DNA of 64,000 nt, taken from NCBI GenBank assembly GCA_030737875.1, contig CM060923.1, positions 491,500,453 to 491,564,452 of the forward strand, in the 5' to 3' direction. Position numbers and translations under genes: made by a program. The notes under the pieces are model-generated. The model worked only from the letters and a program-made list of their open reading frames with translations. It was not told the DNA's origin and ran no database searches. Shown here in pieces: positions 1-11,319 of the stretch; position 1 is the stretch's first letter; every line of letters begins with the position of its first letter. This DNA is from Allium sativum (lineage: Eukaryota > Streptophyta > Magnoliopsida > Asparagales > Amaryllidaceae).

Positions 1-748
1 GTACATCATTCAAGTTTTTACCATCCCTAATTTCTTCTCAAGTTTTGCTATCGTTCACCTAGCTATGGTGATAGAAGCTGCAATAAGTAATCTTTATGTA
101 ATAGCAACAATGTTGTTAAATTTATTGTAAAATTATTGTAAATACTATTATACTTTTATTTTTACTCGCTTTAGGAATAAAATAATGTATTACTAGCATT
201 TATGTTGTTAAATTTCATAGATGTCCACTTGCACATGCATGTAACAGACCTTATGATGTTCGTATACCAAATTAGTAACTAGAATAATTTCTTGATCTTC
301 ATTCCAAAATATATTAATAGATTACAAAAATTGAAATCTTCATTGTTGCATTATACTACTTTTATTGCATTACTATGTCTGAAGTATGTGCACTCTTGTA
401 CATATAAACTCCTGTAATGATTTTTTTCAAAATATCTGCATAATTTTTCCACTACGTCCATGTACCATTTTGAACTAGAATTGTTTTAAAGTAAAATTAC
501 GCAAGTCTACATTGTTCTACTTGTCGCATAACAGCAACAAAATGCGAGTGTTTCCCCATCCAAACTTAGACATTACATGTTACATAAAGTTTGCTGCCTC
601 AACTAGAAGTTCTAAACAAAATTAGTTTGTATGACTACATGATTTAGCAACCGTTCTGCATGATTTTTGAGTTTTAGCTTCGCTCCCTCAGGTCTACATC
701 CATGAAATAAGATTGATATGGACAGAGGATGAAGGAAGGGGGGTTTGT
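1..748. other. AT-rich intergenic DNA, nothing recognised
   Basis: No open frame of convincing length or composition, no repeat ends and no RNA gene is visible. The only open frame, at 612-794 on the minus strand, reads through the poly-G run and gives a proline run, so it is an artefact of the homopolymer. Confidence 0.6.
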
Positions 749-768
749 GGGGGGGGGGGGGGGGGGGG
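749..768. repeat. Poly-G homopolymer (20 G)
   Basis: An uninterrupted run of 20 G in an otherwise AT-rich stretch. The length may be affected by sequencing slippage. Shorter runs of the same type occur at 6350-6363 (14 C) and 47225-47237 (13 G). Confidence 0.9.
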
Positions 769-1361
769 ACATAATCATTATTTATAGCGTCCACTTTAAT
801 ATAATTTTGTTACACTTTTACTAATATCTGACTTTATTTACAATCTGAATCTCAAATGGGATTGTACATATATACCGAAAACTGACGTGCCCGGATTCGT
901 ATTCAAATAGCAGGTCACCATCAAATATTTGAAAAAACGCATACAAATACTAATATAAAGACCTCCACATTCGAAATTATTTGTTTGATTTTTCTTCAGA
1001 ATTGTAGATTAAATTGTGTTTTTAGCAAAATGTACGATGTTCGTTTAATATTTCATTTAATATTTTATTGAATTAGAAGTTTATATTATATGTACTTACG
1101 CATAGAGTTATGTCTTATATATTCGTTTTTAATGCACTTTTTAAAATAAAATAAAAAATCTTACATGAGGATGAAGATTAATATAAAGTGAAATAAGTTT
1201 TGAAGTTTGAAAGTTTTTTAAATTGCTTTAGAAAATGATGGACGTAATATACATTTTTTTTTTTTTTCACAATGAGGTACATCAGTCCTATTCCTATATG
1301 CCGTAACATTAAATGTCTGATAAGCTAATGCTAAACAAATTCGCGTGACAAGAACGAACGA
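769..1361. other. AT-rich intergenic DNA
   Basis: No gene, repeat end or structured element was recognised here. Confidence 0.55.
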
Positions 1362-1374
1362 ACACACGCACGCA

Positions 1375-1449
<75 letters not shown>
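1362..1449. repeat. Compound microsatellite (CACG)n(CA)n(TA)n
   Basis: A run of CACG units passes into pure CA and then TA repeats. Open frames across it on the minus strand encode only Cys-Val and Ala-Cys-Val runs and are not genes. Confidence 0.95.
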
Positions 1450-1603
1450 GGAAAATCTACTTAAACACAAAATTTTAACATAAATTGGGGGACACAAATT
1501 CTCAAACATTGGACTACCCCCTGATTTCCACCCCTCACATAAGGACAAATTGATCTAATAGCTGAGATTGTGTCCCCTGATTTGTGTCCAAATAGTCGCT
1601 CCT
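1450..1603. repeat. Short element embedded in a TA microsatellite (tentative)
   Basis: This segment lies between a TA repeat on the left and a short TATATATA stretch on the right. It contains GGGGGACACAAATT and, near the right end, the inverted-sense word GATTTGTGTCC, so there is limited internal inverted symmetry. The setting resembles the clearer TA-embedded MITE at 10587-10772. No convincing terminal inverted repeat reaches both ends, so the call is weak. Confidence 0.3.
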
Positions 1604-1689
1604 ATATATATAGCAAATACTTATCTTTGAAGCCTTTTTGTATGTACCTGAAATACCCACTGCTATTTGTTTTCTCTAGTATCACCTGG

Positions 1690-1826
1690 CTTTTTTGTGC
1701 CTTGGTTTTTTTTGCGCTTTTGGGTTTTTTTGCGTTTCACTCACAGGTGCGTCTTGAAGTTAAAAAAAGCCCACCTAGTGTGCCTTGTGCCTTTTTGCGC
1801 CTAGGCGCCCGCCTTGACTACATAGG
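1690..1826. repeat. Fragment of a GCGCCT-rich dispersed repeat (tentative)
   Basis: This is a patch of GC-rich words (TTGCGCTTTTGGG, TTTTTGCGCCTAGGCGC, CGCCTTGAC) in AT-rich DNA. Similar words occur in the element at 2933-3656 (CGCCTTGACAA, TTGCGTTTTAAAAC), which suggests a related fragment. No ends or target duplication were found. Confidence 0.35.
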
Positions 1827-1869
1827 ACTTTCCCCTCCATTAAGTAGTGGTGCCATTACTGCTCCATGA

Positions 1870-2922
1870 CCATCAAATAATTAACCACCTAATCCCATTT
1901 TCCTCCATTTTCAGAAATATAATACTCGCTTCACTTCTCCACCGTTAAAGAAAAGCGATGGTATTTACAAAAAAGTCCCTTCTTTCAACTGTTAATCTCA
2001 TCCACCATCTTCTTTGGAATACTAGATCTAAATTAGTCACACATTACAAGGTTATGGGATGATTCACGCTCTAATAATGTTCTCGACTCAGGTTTGTTAG
2101 AAATTGATCTTCTTTTAACTCAATATTATTTTAATTTGTTTTGCTCAAAGATTATTCCTTTGAGCGTAACCCTTGAGGGATGCTACTCCTTAACAGACAC
2201 GCAAGTTGTTAGGCTATGCACTTCAAAGTTAATTTGTAATTGATTCCTTTTGTTAGATTAATGATGTGAATTCTTTTAATTTTTGGAGCAATCACGTTGA
2301 TTACTGAGGATTGCTGTGTAAATGGAACGGTGCTTTTCTTTTCTCATGCTTCTATTAGCAAATTGCCTATTTTTCCAGTTTATCTTCTTAGATTATAAAG
2401 TTATATACGTAATCCATTTAACGCAACTAATCTCCCACCAGGTAAATCTGATGTCTGTGTATTATATAGGTCCACCAAAGAGTTTGAAATGCATCGTTTG
2501 GTAGGAAGGGGGAAAATATGAATGTTGATATCCACCCTTTGTTGTAAGTAGTTAGTTGATGTTCTATATTATTCTGTTGCGGTTTGTAAGTAGTAAGTAC
2601 TATTGGATCCTTGTTTTTTGTCATCCAGTTCACTAAATTTAGTTTCTTAAATTGGGTAAGACTTTCATTATTATAAATTTTCACAATTTATACCATTTCA
2701 TTTATATATTGCATGGTATGCGTTCAGTGGAATGTTCCTCAAATATGTAAACATAACATAGCCAACACAGAGATTTACATTTTTTGATAAGATCTTAGGA
2801 ACATGTTAATAAGTGTAGTTTACATACATTATTAAATGGAAAGGTAGCATGACAATCATTAATGAGCATTTTTCCCCCTTTGGAGTTGCATGTGTATCTC
2901 TTTTCTTTCACATCATATTTAG
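1870..2922. other. Intergenic DNA, nothing recognised
   Basis: Both strands give only short open frames without familiar motifs. No repeat ends were found before the target duplication of the next element. Confidence 0.5.
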
Positions 2923-2932
2923 TGGTCCAGAT

Positions 2933-3656
2933 CATTATTTTAAAAAAACCCGCCTCGATACTCGTCTCGAGGAAATAAAAGATAAAACGTATTGGCTTAT
3001 TCCAAAAGGCTTTTTACCTCTAAAGTTTACGCCTTGACAACTTGAGGCATACAAAGCGCATAAAGCGTACGTCTCACACTCCTCAAACAGCTGAGGCATA
3101 TGGCTTAAAAACCTTTTAATCTTTAGTTGAAGATATTGACACAGAAAAATGACATTAAACTTTAATTATTTAATGAAAATAAAAATTAGCATGTTTTACT
3201 TTTCACTTTCAATATCGACGTAATCAAGTAAAATCGTTTATGAAATAATGATCATGAGCAATGTAATGAATTTTCTCATTGTTATTTAAAGAATGTTTTT
3301 ACAATAATCTTTGTTAAATCTCGAAATAAATTTAGCAAATCGAATTAAAATGATAGAACGTATCAAAATTAGAGTTTGAACTAATCTTCAAATAGTTTTA
3401 AGAAACCAAAATTTAAATCATATGAGTTTCGATGATTTATTTTTAATCTATAATAAATACATTTACTTGGTAAAAGTCGGATCTTAAATTTTTTATTTTT
3501 TATTTTTTGCATTGGTTAACTTAAAGTGTCAGAATTTCTTTATTTGTTTTGCATTTTATATTTACCCAAAAAGCTTACGCCCCAACGTTTTGAGGCTTAC
3601 GCCTCGCCTCATAGACCTGAAAACGCCTCATGTACGTTTTTTGCGTTTTAAAACTT
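2933..3656. mobile_element. Mutator-like non-autonomous element (MITE-type), about 724 bp
   Basis: The segment is flanked by a perfect 10-bp direct repeat TGGTCCAGAT (2923-2932 and 3657-3666), which I read as a target-site duplication. Its ends are weakly inverted: TTTTAAAAA near the left and TTTTAAAAC, read in reverse complement, near the right, followed on both sides by GAGGCG/CGCCTC words. A 9-11 bp duplication fits the Mutator (MULE) superfamily. There is no transposase; the interior is AT-rich with GCCTC/GAGGC clusters at both ends. The direct repeat is the strong evidence; the superfamily is inferred from its length. Confidence 0.65.
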
Positions 3657-3863
3657 TGGTCCAGATTATGCTCATCGTGCTATTGGGTTCTTACTACTTT
3701 TAATCTATGCTTATTTTTAAACTATCTATTTGTGTGTAGAGGATGCTTCCCTAGACCGCACATTAAAATACAAGATTGTTTTCAACTTGATTCGCTTTTT
3801 ATGCTTGGTTCACTTTTCATGTTCTTAGGGGATAAATTTTGGTTTTCAAAACATCATGAAATT

Positions 3864-3875
3864 GACCAAATTTTG
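3864..3875. repeat. Left target-site duplication of the LINE
   Basis: The 12-mer GACCAAATTTTG occurs here and again at 6790-6801, directly after the LINE A-tail (6779-6788). This pattern is expected of target-primed reverse transcription. Confidence 0.75.
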
Positions 3876-3884
3876 ACTTCAAAC

Positions 3885-4899
3885 AACCTGATCTTTATCC
3901 CCAAATGTGACCAACCTACCTCCTGTGCTGATTTTCGGCCTATTAGTTTATGTAATTTCTCTAACAAAGTCATTTCGAAGGTTCTAACCTCTAGGTTAGC
4001 TCCGTTTCTTGAGCGTCTTATCTCTTCCTCCCAGACTGGGTTTGTAAAAGGACGTTTAATCACTGATAACGTCATTTTAGCGCAGGAGCTGATTTTGCAG
4101 ATAGATAGGAAGGTCTGCGGGTCTAATGTGGTTGTCAAACTGGATACGGGTTAGGCTTATGATCGCATGTCGTGGTTCTTCATCATCAAGATTTTTCGGG
4201 ATTTTGGTTTTCCGAAGCCCTTAAAATTGAAGTTATTTGGAGGCTTATATCTAACTTTTGGTTCTCCGTTCTCATCAACGGTTCGACCACCGGTTTTTCA
4301 GGTCCGGGAGAGGACTTTATCAGGGAGACCCCCTCCCCTCTACTCTGTTCGTCCTTGCTGCTGAAGCTTTTATTAGGGGCTTGCACTCCCTTATGATTGC
4401 TGGGAAGATTCACAGATTCGGCATCCCTAGGGGATGTCCTCTTATCTCTTTCTTATCCTTTGCTAGACATCATCATTTTTACTAATGGCAGTCGTCAGTC
4501 TTTTCAAGGTCTCCTAGGCCTCATTCGGCGGTATAAGAGATGCTCGGAGCAACTCGTCAACTCTCCCAAAAGCTGTTTTGTTCCCGCGAAAGATCTAACG
4601 GCTGTTAGGGCTGCTTGGATCAAGTCTTATTCTGGCTTCAAGGCGGTCTCGCTTTCGCTTCCTTACCTGGGCATTGTGTTATATCGAGGAAGGAAGCTCA
4701 ACGCCGTTTTCGATTCTATCACTGACAAAGTTAGAGAGAAAATCCTTAGATGGAATGCGACCCTACTTTCTCAGGCCGGCAGGCTCGTTCTCATTAAGGT
4801 TGTCCTTGACTCCGTGGGATCTCATATCTTTGCTATTATGACTCCCACAACTTCCTTTTTCCGTTCATACCGTTCACTAGCGTCCTCTTTCTTCTGAAG
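3885..4899 (+). pseudogene. LINE reverse transcriptase domain (broken)
   Basis: Translations around 3885-4154 read FIPKCDQP..DFRPISLCN and continue with QTGFVKGRLITDNVILAQEL, the standard opening of plant L1 reverse transcriptase (RVT_1). The first catalytic block, normally KLD followed by AYDR, appears as VVKLDTG, a stop codon, then AYDRMSW at about 4132-4172. The FADD block near 4455-4475 is lost: a small deletion puts it out of frame, leaving LLDIIIFTNGSRQS. Later words YLGI, GRKL and LLSQAGRLVLIK (about 4660-4800) match the thumb/connection region of the family. Stops and frameshifts make it non-functional; at least three frames are needed to follow the homology. Confidence 0.9.
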
Positions 4900-5727
4900 A
4901 TCCAAGGATAACACTTCTCGTCACCATTGGATCCTAGAGCTTTATCTGCCGTCCCAAAAACGAGGGAGGCTTGGGCCTCCGTAACCCTCAAGACGTCTGT
5001 GTGGCCTTTGCTTGCAAGCTTTGGGTAAGGATTGAAACGAACTCCCTTCGGACTACGTTCCTTCACGCTAAGTATCGAAGGCTGGCAAGTACGCATTACT
5101 CTGGTATCCCGTCCTACGCTAGTGAGACGTGGAAACGGATGCAATCCGTGAAGGCCTTATCAGATACTCATGGAGGGGGTACTACTTGAGACGACAATCC
5201 CTTCTCGCTTTCTGCTGCGTGGAATTCTGTGTGGAATCCTACACCCGAGCTTCCTCTTTTCTCTTTCGTTTGGAATGTCCGTATTCCACCGAATGTGTCT
5301 CTTTTTATGTGGAAAACCATGCATAGTGGTTTGCCATTATATGATAATCTTCAAAGAATCGGTATCTTGCTCGTGTCCAGATGCAGGTGCTGCAGAGCTG
5401 GGAGCACTGAATCCTCTTTTCAATTGTTGATCTCTGAGGTTTGTGTTAGGTCTGTTTGGAATTACTTCGGGAATCTGTTAGGTTGTCGTTGTAATGCAAA
5501 CTCGTTTGAAGACTTCCTGAGATTCTGGTGGACTGACATCTCACGTAAAAGTCTTCGCACGAGCCTCTATCGTCTAATTTCTTGTTTGATTTGTTGGCAC
5601 ATCTGGTGCGCGCGGAACAAGACAATCTTTGACGAAGTGACTACGGAACCTCTGACCATCATCCAAAAAATTAGAAATGATGTTTTCCTAGCTTTTCGGG
5701 GTAGGCCGTTCAGAAGTGTGGTAGGTT
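4900..5727 (+). pseudogene. LINE C-terminal region with zf-RVT-like domain (broken)
   Basis: The sequence continues with RGRLGLRNPQDVCVAFACKL-like residues (about 4960-5020). At 5240-5390 comes FVWNVRIPPNVSLFMWKTMH..LPLYDNLQRIGI..SRCRCC, the pattern of the zf-RVT (zinc-binding reverse transcriptase) domain at the C terminus of plant LINE polyproteins. The last recognisable part, LISCLICWHIWCARNKTIFDE (about 5570-5630), is the usual W-IW-ARN tail. Frames shift near 5160-5230. The hAT MITE at 5728 interrupts the sequence just beyond this point. Confidence 0.85.
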
Positions 5728-6212
5728 TAGGGGTGAGCGTTCGGTTGGTTCGGTTAGTTTGGACGTAAAAAAGTTCAAACCGAATTGAAACCGAAAATTT
5801 TCCAAACCGAACCGAACCAAACTGAATTAATTTCGGTTAATTCGGTCGGTAACCGATTTAACCGAACTTGAAGCATGTATTATTATTCAAATGATGAATT
5901 TACTTAAAGTAAAACATAAATCTATATTTAAAGAAATTTTATATAGTAAATTTTTTGTTTATGATAGGATTTGATTTATTTACAATGAATGTCTTTGTAT
6001 TATTTAACGAAACTAACTATTTAAAGTACTAGAATACTGTAAGATTAGATAATAAATTAAAAGTTCGGTTAATTCGGTTAAACCAATAACCAAAAAAAAA
6101 TTATTTTTCAAACCGAACTCAAACCGATTTAGTTTTAAAACCGAACCGAACCGACCGAAATGAATCGGTTTGGTCGGTTAATTCGGTTTGAACCGAATAT
6201 TGCTCATCCCTA
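5728..6212. mobile_element. hAT-type MITE, 485 bp, inside the LINE
   Basis: The terminal inverted repeats are TAGGGGTGAGCGTTCGGTT at the left and, read inward from the right, TAGGGATGAGCAATATTCGG. A perfect 8-bp target duplication GGTAGGTT flanks it (5720-5727 and 6213-6220), the hAT signature. The subterminal regions are filled with CGGTT/AACCG words in both orientations, while the centre (5880-6060) is plain AT-rich DNA. There is no coding capacity. It landed near the 3' end of the LINE and so is younger than it. Confidence 0.92.
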
Positions 6213-6801
6213 GGTAGGTTCTCGGTCTAGGAGGCTGGCTGTTAACTTTGACGTTTCAACGCTAACATCCACCCCCAGACAAGGTATTGATTGATTCCGC
6301 TTTTGTGTTGGTCGTGTGCTTTGGTGGTCTTTCTCTTCCCACTTCCCCTCCCCCCCCCCCCCCAAAGTACTGACACTGTTTGCTAGTTATTCAGGTATTG
6401 GTTTGCAGGTTGCTGGGTTGGATCTGTTAGGTGCTATGTGTTGGTTGCTGCTCTCATCCTTGGTCGGACCTCTGGATCTGCAGGGGCTTTGGTAGCTATT
6501 TGAGATCTTGGATATGTTTTGAGCTTCTCTACAAGCTCTTCCCACCACGGGATCCTTGTCATCTTCTAGGATCAGAGAGGAGCCTTCATCGATGGACCTT
6601 CCTTCCTTCGCATTGTTGTCCTGCCCCTAGAATTCTTATGCTTTTTTGGTGGATTTCTGTATTTTGTTTCTTTTGTTCGTGTGTGTGCACGGTTTCAGCT
6701 GCCAGCAGAAACCGTTTTTGTGAACCGTTGGAGAATGACTAGATTCTCTTTTTTGTTATGTTATATATTTCCTTTTGTAAAAAAAAAACGACCAAATTTT
6801 G

Positions 6802-7836
6802 GAGGGAAACATTTTCTTGCCCGATATGCATAATAAGGTTGGTTTTTCATATGAACCTCTAACGCACCGTCCTACAAACAGGCTTTTGCTTTTTATATTA
6901 GTTGATGCAATTTAAACATTACATGCGAGATAAAATCTCCTTCTTGCAAAATCTGATTCATCACATGCTTCAATGATAATAGTTATTATCTAACTGGCAA
7001 TCAACAATAACAGAAAATGTCCTTAATATGCTACCTCCAAAAAAAATTAGTATGAGACAATGTATAGTTGGATTAAGAGCCGACTTCTAAAAGGACAAAC
7101 TTATTTACAAAAGTGGATTACCAAAAGGACCGATAGCTCAATGTTACGATGACTGCTAAAGCATTTAATGGTATATTAAATTACATTTACGCTTTTATGG
7201 TTATTTTTTCTTTAAAATTGATGTACGGTACAATAAAAAATTGATTATGACCTCAACGGTGGTTGTTATGATGTTTCAAAGTTTCTAAAACAGAAATAAT
7301 ATGCACTTCCGGTCCGGTAAAGAGATACGTTTTTATGATGGAGAATTTTATCATTTTTGTGGTGTGATGAAAAATAGCAGCTTGGTTCATGCACATGAGG
7401 ATTTCGGTGTTTGGTTAAGCCCAATTGCTACTTCTTTGTAATAATGGAGCTATTCACGGTGCAGTGAGATTTTCCCTTTCTTTTTAAATTGATATTACTT
7501 AGTGTAATGTCCATTTTAACATGAGAAAGTATTCATGACCTTTAACTTAAACTTCCAAGCAAATAAACTTTCAGAAAATTATTGTGGCTACAAAGAAAAA
7601 AAAAATCAAACCAAGATAGTTTTGATTTTAAAATTGTTAGCTTAAATGAATAAGTATACATTTATTGATGAATGAGAAGCTTTAAGACAAAATCATTGGT
7701 AAAATGGATGTCATAAGCTACTGTCTTTCAAATGAAAAAGGGTTTAGATTTTTTGTTAATCAATATTTAACTCATGTTTTTCTTAAAGTCAGACAGACTT
7801 AAATATAAATCAACTGTTGCTTCACATTTAATATAT
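6802..7836. other. AT-rich intergenic DNA
   Basis: Nothing beyond short open frames was found between the LINE and the next microsatellite. Confidence 0.5.
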
Positions 7837-7839
7837 GTA

Positions 7840-7886
<47 letters not shown>
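7837..7886. repeat. Microsatellite (TG)n(TA)n
   Basis: About seven TG units run directly into about seventeen TA units. The open frame reading through it encodes Val-Cys and Ile-Tyr runs and is not a gene. Confidence 0.95.
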
Positions 7887-7888
<2 letters not shown>

Positions 7889-8932
7889 AATTGCTTGGAT
7901 CTATAAAAAAAACATTTTTGCATGGGTGCTTACTAATGTGGATTGTGAAATGGCTGCTAGATTTTTAAGTTGATTTTTCTATATTTTGATGCAGATTTAC
8001 ACAGCTTTCCTGTAGCTTACTAGGTTTTATCTGCTACTATGGTCTCATTTTGCGGTGTATTGTGTATATAATAATTAATACTAATAATTTTGATTATTGC
8101 ATTCAAATGAAAGTAGTGTGAATTCTGGAGTATGTGATATTAATAATTTTGTTTTTGTAATTACTGTTTATTTGCCAAAATACATCAAAAAGTACATTGG
8201 TGAAATGATGTTTTATATTGTATCAGTATCTTTACATACTATATAAGATATATTCTTTCACTCATCTATTTTCACATTGATTAACCCACAGAGTTGTCTC
8301 TCCTTTATAGCAGAAAAATTATTTATTTATTACCATGAGGTTTTTGAATGATCACATATGTATTACAATGGATTTTGGCATAATGTTATTATGTATTTAT
8401 TGGACTGTTATATATAAAAAATTCTATGTTGATTGTTTCAAATGGATTTGAGAACACGTGTTAATTTTAGGAGTGGAACATTAGAATTTCACATAAAGAT
8501 AGTTTCATTGCCTGAAATTCAGATATACAGCTGCTGCATCCTGCTTGAACTGGACTGCAGTAATAAAAAAACACACGATTATTTCCATTTATGGATTTCA
8601 TATCCAAAGCTACTATATCTCTAGATTATTTTAGTTAGTAGTTGATTACATCAAAAGCAATTATTATTAAAAAACAAAAGAAAGTAGCAATTTCTTCCTT
8701 TAAATTTATAAATTTCCATAAGTATTTGGTTACCATCTTTTATTCAAGATTAACTCAAAATTTTATTATCAGGAGGAACGATGAGGGTAGATAACTAATA
8801 AACTGAATCTATTATTTATATTCTCATGTTTCACCTGAAGTTTTTTTTTTTTTTTTGTTACAAAGTAGCAATTTAGTGCTAATAAAGTCTTACCACTGTA
8901 TCTTAATATTTGCTGCAGCTTGAATTTTCACA
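7887..8932. other. AT-rich intergenic DNA
   Basis: No gene or repeat boundary was recognised. An A/T-rich stretch with a run of T at about 8841-8856 lies within it. Confidence 0.5.
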
Positions 8933-9640
8933 TTAATTCGCAGAAACAGATGATTGCAGAGCAGTTAAAACATGTTGAATATGAAATGAAGGAGCTTGAT
9001 AAAGAAAGAGTAGAAACTGCTCTTGACCGTGAACTGTGGAAAAAAGTGTGGGTTGAATGAAGAGCTCAGTAGAAGTGCTTTATATTATGATGGAGAAGTT
9101 GCAGAAAGTAGCGTGAGTTGTTGCATGTAGATCTCAAAGGGATATATGATCAAATTCAACATCTACAAATTAGTGAATCTTGATATATAATTAAGAAATA
9201 AGGTTGCTTATGAGCCTAATCGCCCTGGATATGGTTCCAGGTAGCACAGATTCAAGAAGAAAAAAAACGCCAGTAGTGAAATTAAAGATGGACAAAGTAT
9301 GGATGATAAAGAGATGAAACTTTGAAGTAATAGGTCATCCAGTATGCTAGCTACTTTGTTCATGAGAAATATGTTAAAGCTATATTTCGGAATTGGTTGA
9401 TATGAGTGATGGAGAGGAAGCAACAATTATACAAATATTCGGTTAAGGTGAGGTCAAGTATAACATTTCAGCAGATAGGAAACATGTTAAGAAAAAATGT
9501 CGTGAATCAGTACAAATTGTTGGAACTAGCGCAGTGTTTGAAGGAGAGAAACAAAAGAAAGCAAAGCGTGGTCAAAAGTGGCGTAGTATACTTGGATTTC
9601 AGGATGTTAAGTTTTTGCCAAGTAATATAATTTATTTTTA
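8933..9640 (+). pseudogene. Fragment of an unrecognised, coiled-coil-rich gene
   Basis: Several plus-strand pieces have protein-like composition unlike the flanking DNA. After a splice-acceptor-like TTCGCAG at 8936-8942 there is a charged stretch, KQMIAEQLKHVEYEMKELDK followed by more acidic and basic residues, suggesting a coiled coil, ending in a stop at about 9057. At about 9204-9240 comes VAYEPNRPGYGSR and then a stop. At about 9400-9600 comes a lysine-rich piece with MSDGEEATIIQIFG and, after a stop, KRGQKWRSILGF. Stops and frame changes separate the pieces. It may be a decayed multi-exon gene fragment, or one captured by a transposon. I do not recognise the family. Confidence 0.35.
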
Positions 9641-9981
9641 CTTTGTTTAGTTACTTTCATGTATGAATTGAAAAGAATGAAAGACGTGTGATACAGAGTC
9701 GATCATGTAAGCTTTATAAGCTCTGCCATTGTAGTATTTGCTAATATGATTTTCGAAGTGTTTGTTGACTCCTTTTAAGTGTTTTTATGAAAGTATATGT
9801 TGGCCACTTCCTTCTCGGCGAAAGCGCATGCAAGTATTTGCGCTTTTTTCACTATTTCAGTAGTTACGTGCTGACACTATCAAAAATACACGGTAATAAA
9901 TTACAAATGTACAAAATATATGAATTATCTTTTGCTTACCTATAACACGATTTCTATATGGATTCATCCAGCAATTGATAC

Positions 9982-9985
<4 letters not shown>
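9641..9985. other. Intergenic DNA, nothing recognised
   Basis: No open frame or repeat structure of note. Confidence 0.5.

Positions 9986-10039
<54 letters not shown>
9986..10039. repeat. TA microsatellite
   Basis: Pure TA dinucleotide repeat of about 27 units. Confidence 0.95.
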
Positions 10040-10040
<1 letters not shown>

Positions 10041-10466
10041 AAATGTTTTAACATTGAAGCAACAAACAAAAATTAAGACAATATCTAATATAGAATTCAT
10101 TTCCATCTTTAAACATTGATGTTTATCTTGGAAAGTCTGAACTTTATGGTTGACAGGAAAAATATATTAATACGATGGTTTAATACCTTTTCAAATAGAG
10201 AGATAGTGCAATTTTTTATTTATCTTCCAAGCTACTAGAAGCACTAATTTTATTTGCTAGATTTTTAGATATTCATGTGATAGTTATTCATTTCTTTACC
10301 CATCTGATAATTTCTAAAATAACTCGGTTTCATTTTACAAATTCATAAAAAATGCAACATTACGTACATGTCAAAGTCATTTTGTAAAATAAAATAAAAA
10401 ACCTTACAAATAACATTCTTTTAATATCAATTCTCATTGCGCACGTGCATCGCACATGCCAAAATA

Positions 10467-10469
<3 letters not shown>
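10040..10469. other. AT-rich intergenic DNA
   Basis: No feature was recognised. Confidence 0.5.
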
Positions 10470-10506
<37 letters not shown>

Positions 10507-10586
10507 TATATATATATATATATATGCATATATATATATATATGCATATATATATATATGTGTGTGTGTGTGTGTATATATATATA
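10470..10586. repeat. TA microsatellite with GCA interruptions and a TG block
   Basis: TA repeats broken by three ATGCAT interruptions, then (TG)n and a final TA run. It forms the left flank of the TA-embedded MITE. Confidence 0.95.
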
Positions 10587-10770
10587 GGCGAGCGTTCAAT
10601 GGCACCCCAAATAGTGCAGCACCCCTAAATGCCCCCTGATTTTCACTACATATCTCGTTTCTCTCTCCCTCCACTCATTCTCTCACCTCCCACTCACTTA
10701 TTCTAATATAAATGCTTGGTTTATATAGGGGGGCAAATGGGGTGCTCACTATTTGGGGTGCCACTGAACG

Positions 10771-10772
<2 letters not shown>
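10587..10772. mobile_element. MITE inserted in a TA microsatellite, about 186 bp
   Basis: Outer inverted repeats match over 25 bp with one mismatch (10592-10616 against 10747-10771): the left begins GCGTTCAATGGCACCCC, the right read inward begins GCGTTCAGTGGCACCCC. With small gaps the similarity extends to about 46 bp, through a GCCCCCT word on each side. TA repeats lie on both sides (10581-10586 and 10773-10824), consistent with a TA target duplication that expanded, or with insertion into an existing TA repeat. A TA target would fit Tc1/mariner-type or other TA-targeting elements. No protein is encoded. Confidence 0.75.

Positions 10773-10824
<52 letters not shown>
10773..10824. repeat. TA microsatellite, right flank of the MITE
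   Basis: Pure TA repeat of about 26 units next to the right terminal inverted repeat. Confidence 0.95.
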
Positions 10825-10826
<2 letters not shown>

Positions 10827-11285
10827 AGGAGAGTTCTGTTGCATCGAAAACAGTATGACACTTCTAAATTCCCATGTTGAACTTTCCACCACACAATCCC
10901 ATTTTTCTCTCTTTTTAGTTAATCTCTTTCTTCCACTCGCTCATTGTTTAAATATAAATGAGTGGTTGTGGTTCGAATGCAAAAGAAATGCCACGAAATA
11001 TGGATGCAGGGCCGGCTCGAGGAAGCTTATTGCCCCAGTCAAACAACTTATTTTGCTTATTTTTCTTGCAACTCAACAGACAATGCTAATACATGTATAT
11101 ATGCTAAGTGTAATGCTATTATTCAATTATAAAACAACATAATATTTTACATATTTAAAGGAATATAACTTATAATTTTTTCAATTAAAAGCCAACTAAA
11201 AAAATAATTTTTTTAACGCAATACATGATGCCCAAATAGACGTGTACTCACCTAATGACCTCGTGCGCAACTTCAATTCAAAGAA

Positions 11286-11319
<34 letters not shown>

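Larger units (their letters stand above)
3876..6789 (+). mobile_element. 5'-truncated L1-type LINE, degenerate
   Basis: A plant L1 (RIL-type) non-LTR retrotransposon copy on the plus strand. It starts inside the reverse transcriptase, lacking ORF1 and the endonuclease, continues through the RT and a zf-RVT-like region, then a 3' tail without coding signal, and ends in ten A residues at 6779-6788. A 12-bp direct repeat bounds it (3864-3875 and 6790-6801), so this is a genuine 5'-truncated insertion. The coding region is split over several frames. A 485-bp hAT MITE at 5728-6212 was inserted later. The 3' part includes a poly-C run at 6350-6363. It cannot be mobile. Confidence 0.88.

Noticed and set aside
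4836..5144. Minus-strand frame of 102 codons
   Set aside because: Antisense shadow of the LINE reverse transcriptase region.
10437..10674. Open frames of Ile-Tyr and Thr-His repeats
   Set aside because: Direct translation of TA and TG microsatellites.
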